The position numbers were made by a program, and so were the translations under genes. A DNA stretch of 64,000 bases from Sphingomonas ginsenosidivorax (GTDB lineage: Bacteria; Pseudomonadota; Alphaproteobacteria; Sphingomonadales; Sphingomonadaceae): the NCBI RefSeq assembly GCF_007995065.1, contig NZ_VOQR01000002.1:62001-126000 (forward strand), written 5' to 3'. This document shows positions 61,429 to 64,000 of this stretch, one piece after another. The notes beneath the pieces are model-generated. The model saw only the letters and a program-made list of their open reading frames with translations. It did not search any database and had not been told where the DNA came from. Numbering within the stretch: position 1 is the first letter of the stretch; the number at the start of each line of letters is the position of its first letter.

Positions 61429-61442
61429 GAACCAATTGGTTC
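61429..61442. promoter_or_regulatory. Perfect GAACCAATTGGTTC palindrome in the gntR/hydrolase intergenic region
   Basis: A 14-bp perfect dyad, 90 bp upstream of the gntR trio. CTGAACCAGTATAGCA at 61364 is a further half-site nearer to gntR, and a similar half-site with adjacent TATA-like bases (complement of GGTATAGTG...GGTTCAG) lies at 58271-58287. The remaining intergenic sequence to 61706 shows no gene. Confidence 0.65.
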
Positions 61443-61706
61443 ATAAAGACATAGGATGAGGTGCCGTGAAGGACACTTTTCTGACAGGATCGGGCTGATC
61501 TAAAACCCGCGCATTTTTGGCGGGCTAAAGGTTGAGCGTGCGCTCAGCAGGTCCGTGGCGGACAGCTTCATTAGTCCGTGGCGCCCCTCAATTCTCCGAA
61601 AACTTCCCGCGCCGGGTCATCGCGGTCCGGCCGCAGAGCCGGTGCGCCTTCGCTCGGGCGGGGAATACATTTTCTCTAGAAGGTTGGAATAGAACGGGAG
61701 AATTCG

Positions 61707-62516
61707 ATGAACGCGTTGGCAACGGTATCAACTGATCAAGAGCAAAAACCTGCCATGTTCTATGAGGTACATGGCGAGGGCGACCCTGTTGTCATGATCC
61801 ATGGTCTCGGCGGCAACTCGAACATCTGGACGCCGCAGGTCACGACGCTGCAGCGCTTCTTCAGGGTGATCCGTCCCGATCTGGTCGGTTCGGGTTTCAG
61901 TCGGCTCGACGGCGAAACGATCAGCATCGAGCGCTATATTCGGGATATCGTCGGTCTGCTGGATCGCCTCGACATCGGTTCCGCCCACCTCGTCGGCCAT
62001 TCGATGGGGACGATCGTCTGCCAGCATCTCGCGGCGTGGCATCCCGAACGGGTGAGGAGCCTTGCGCTGTTCGGTCCCATCCACACGCCCTCGGATGCGG
62101 CGCGCGACGCGCTGAGAGCGCGCGCTGAAACCAGCCGCACGCGCGGCATGTTGCCGGTCGCAGAGGCGGTGGTCCAGGGGGGCACGTCGGCGTACACCAG
62201 AGCCGACCGTCCCGAGATCGCCGCGTTCGTCCGGGAGGCAACGCTCCGCCAGCATCCGGAGGCCTATGCGCAGACCTGCGAAGCGCTGGCGAACGCGCAG
62301 CCGGCGGATACGGACCGGATCCGCTGTCCGAGCATCCTGGTGACCGGTGACGAGGACGGGACCGCCCCCCCGACCGCGGCCGGCTCGCTCGCCCTCTCAC
62401 TTCCCGACGCGGACTTTACCGTCCTGAGCCGCTGCGGCCACTGGACCTCGCTGGAGCGGCCCAGGGACGTGACGGAAGCGCTCACGACCTTCTATTTCTC
62501 GCGGACGTTCCGGTAG
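61707..62516 (+). CDS. Alpha/beta hydrolase (enol-lactonase/MhpC-like), paralogue of the gene at 56.5 kb
   Basis: A 269-residue hydrolase with IHGLGGNSNIWTPQVTTL, nucleophile Ser99 in LVGHSMGTIVCQHLAAW, Asp in ILVTGDEDGTAPP, and His in SRCGHWTSLERP. The similarity to the hydrolase at 56.5 kb extends over the whole length (for example TGDED..APP and GHWT..ERP). GGGAGAATTCG precedes ATG 61707. It leads a rightward operon with the DUF1636 and amidohydrolase genes. Confidence 0.9.
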   Translation: MNALATVSTDQEQKPAMFYEVHGEGDPVVMIHGLGGNSNIWTPQVTTLQRFFRVIRPDLVGSGFSRLDGETISIERYIRDIVGLLDRLDIGSAHLVGHSMGTIVCQHLAAWHPERVRSLALFGPIHTPSDAARDALRARAETSRTRGMLPVAEAVVQGGTSAYTRADRPEIAAFVREATLRQHPEAYAQTCEALANAQPADTDRIRCPSILVTGDEDGTAPPTAAGSLALSLPDADFTVLSRCGHWTSLERPRDVTEALTTFYFSRTFR

Positions 62517-62526
62517 GAGCCGGCGG

Positions 62527-62940
62527 ATGGCGGATCCAACGTCACCGACCCGGCTGCTGATCTGCCGGACCTGTCCCGGCAAGGCCAATGCAACCCGGAA
62601 GAGGCCACTTGGATCAGATGCTGGCGTCCGTCTCGCCGAACGGCTCCGCTCTCGTCTCGACGGCGGCAACGTCGTTGTCCGCCTCGTCGATTGTCTGAGC
62701 GGATGCCTGACGCCCTGCAATGCCAGATTGTCCGCCGGCGGCAAGAGGTGGGTCAGGCTACATGAGCTCGTACCCGAGGATGCCGACGCACTCGCCGCCT
62801 TTGCGCGGGCTTACGAGGCGAGTCCGGGCGGCAACGTCGATCCAAGCCTGATTTCCGACAGGCTGGCGGGAAAGCTGGCGGCTTCGATGCCGGTCTTCGC
62901 AAGTCAACATACGAACGGCGCGGGTGACAGCAGCCCATAG
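62527..62940 (+). CDS. DUF1636-type cysteine-containing protein
   Basis: A 137-residue protein. ICRTCPGK near residue 12 and DCLSGCLTPCNARLSAGGKRWVRLHEL near residues 55-80 match the DUF1636 pattern of clustered cysteines (two in CRTC, three in CLSGCLTPC), suggesting an iron-sulfur or metal site. It starts 10 bp after the hydrolase gene. The function of the family is unknown; relatives are often noted near metal or cofactor genes, so a link to a metal-dependent catabolic enzyme is conceivable. Confidence 0.7.
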   Translation: MADPTSPTRLLICRTCPGKANATRKRPLGSDAGVRLAERLRSRLDGGNVVVRLVDCLSGCLTPCNARLSAGGKRWVRLHELVPEDADALAAFARAYEASPGGNVDPSLISDRLAGKLAASMPVFASQHTNGAGDSSP

Positions 62941-62986
62941 GGCAGTGTGGCGCCGCATGCTTACGATAAGAAAAGGAGAGGACGAG

Positions 62987-64000
62987 ATGAACGCAGAATC
63001 CACGCTCTTTTGCAACGTCAACATTCTGGATGGCACTGGTGCGCAGCCCTATCGCGGAGACGTGCTCGTCCGCGGCAATCGCATCGACCGGATCGCGCGG
63101 GCCGGCCAGACGTGTATCGCCCACGACTTGGCGACCAACGTCGTCGACGGTGGCGGGCATAGGACGCTCATGCCCGGGCTATGCGACGCACACACCCATA
63201 TCACCTGGAACAACGGCACCAACCTTCACGCGACAACCGCGCTCCCGATCGAGGAGCATCTGCTTCTGACCATCGACAATGCCCGTACCTACCTCGATTG
63301 CGGCTACACGATGTGCGTCGGCGCGGCCTCGGCCAAGGAGCGTTTGGACGTGGTCATTCGCGACTCCATCAATTCCGGCCGCATCCCGGGACCGCGCCTG
63401 TTGGCATCCGGCATGGAGATCGCGACCACCGGTGCGGATGTGAACCCGTCGCTGACGGCAGACGGCGTGGAAGAGATCCGCAAGACGGTGCGCTCGGTAT
63501 GCAAGCTCGGCGTCGACACGGTAAAGCTGAGCATGTCCGGCGAGCAGATCACCGGTGCCGCGCTGAACCATGAGACTTTCTTCACCGATGCCGAGGTCGC
63601 CGTAGCGGTCGAGGAGGCGAGCCGTCGCGGCGCCCGGGTCTGTGCCCACGCGCGTAATCAGCATTCGATCAAGCTCTGCGTGAAGCACGGGGTGAACATC
63701 ATCTACCATGCGAGCTTCGTGGACGAGGAGGCGCTCGACATGCTCGAGGCCGCGAAGGATCGTGTCTTCGTCGCCCCCGGCCTCGCCTGGCTCATCATGA
63801 CTTGCTACCATGCGTCGGACTGGGGGATCACGCCCGAGGCGGCCGAGCAGATGGGCTATGTCGACGAACTTGAGAACGCCATCGAGAGCATGAAGAAAAT
63901 GCATCAGCGTGGCATCCGGGTACTGCCCGGCGGCGACTATGGCTTCGCTTGGACGCCCCATGGCACCTATGCCAAGGACCTCGAATATTTCGTCGACCTG
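62987..64000 (+). CDS. Amidohydrolase (imidazolonepropionase/prolidase-like), runs off right edge
   Basis: The first 338 residues of a metal-dependent amidohydrolase. GLCDAHTHITW carries the HxH metal pair (about residues 68-70), KLSMSGEQ holds a lysine at the usual bridging position, ARVCAHARNQHSI and VNIIYHASFVDEEAL give the next two histidines, and VLPGGDYGFAWTPHGT near the edge has the catalytic aspartate. AAAGGAGAGGACGAG precedes the start. Relatives hydrolyse amides, lactams or decarboxylate aromatic acids. It is probably the main upper-pathway enzyme of the right-hand cluster. Confidence 0.88.
   Translation, partial: MNAESTLFCNVNILDGTGAQPYRGDVLVRGNRIDRIARAGQTCIAHDLATNVVDGGGHRTLMPGLCDAHTHITWNNGTNLHATTALPIEEHLLLTIDNARTYLDCGYTMCVGAASAKERLDVVIRDSINSGRIPGPRLLASGMEIATTGADVNPSLTADGVEEIRKTVRSVCKLGVDTVKLSMSGEQITGAALNHETFFTDAEVAVAVEEASRRGARVCAHARNQHSIKLCVKHGVNIIYHASFVDEEALDMLEAAKDRVFVAPGLAWLIMTCYHASDWGITPEAAEQMGYVDELENAIESMKKMHQRGIRVLPGGDYGFAWTPHGTYAKDLEYFVDL

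Overview
The window looks like a piece of a large plasmid from an alphaproteobacterium, most likely a sphingomonad. The reasons are: two plasmid replication initiators (RepA-type and RepC-type) beside iterons; the high GC content; a strawberry-notch-type methyltransferase-helicase gene at the left edge; several insertion-sequence remnants; site-specific recombinases; and aromatic catabolism genes with a TonB-dependent receptor. Family assignments come from reading translated sequence by eye. No database search was run, so the taxon is an inference.

Layout. 1-5.2 kb is the plasmid backbone: the 5' part of the methyltransferase-helicase, repA, repC, an iteron array and a small winged-helix protein. 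5.4-23.7 kb is a catabolic island with a recognisable lower pathway. Hydroxyquinol 1,2-dioxygenase opens the ring, maleylacetate reductase yields 3-oxoadipate, and PcaIJ plus PcaF convert that to succinyl-CoA and acetyl-CoA. Around it sit an Atz/Trz-type amidohydrolase, an FMN reductase, an EthD protein, GMC and FMN alpha-hydroxyacid oxidoreductases, an SMP-30 lactonase-like protein, small alpha-beta barrel proteins, a LysR regulator, an MFS importer and a TonB-dependent receptor. A GGCGGAAAT-type palindrome recurs at three promoters of this island. 23.9-33.1 kb is a graveyard of transposases (IS3, IS481 and IS5 types) with a few intact genes: a cupin, an NmrA-like/SDR/MarR cluster and a DUF2306 membrane protein.

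33.2-49.0 kb is bracketed by two paralogous tyrosine recombinases that face each other. Between them lie a tripartite RND efflux system with its TetR regulator and two matching operators, a thioesterase, an HxlR/PRISE-reductase/EthD cluster, and a TetR-controlled GH3 glycosidase. A second iteron-like cluster, with no rep gene, lies next to the second recombinase and suggests a past fusion of two related replicons. 49.3-54.6 kb holds a serine resolvase with a res-like inverted repeat, a MerR/glutaredoxin-MauE pair with a classic MerR promoter, an intact IS3-family element with a 4-bp target duplication, and a fatty-acid desaturase downstream of a siderophore-interacting protein preceded by a Fur-box palindrome. 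55-64 kb carries an extra dxr gene and a second catabolic cluster: FAH-family hydrolase, two alpha/beta hydrolases, three tandem FadR-type GntR regulators, a DUF1636 protein and an amidohydrolase that runs off the right edge.

The strongest candidates for something new are the catabolic island's unassigned upper pathway, the second catabolic cluster with three stacked GntR paralogues sharing GAACCA-type operators, and the two-initiator/two-iteron-array plasmid architecture. No CRISPR array, tRNA or rRNA gene was seen.
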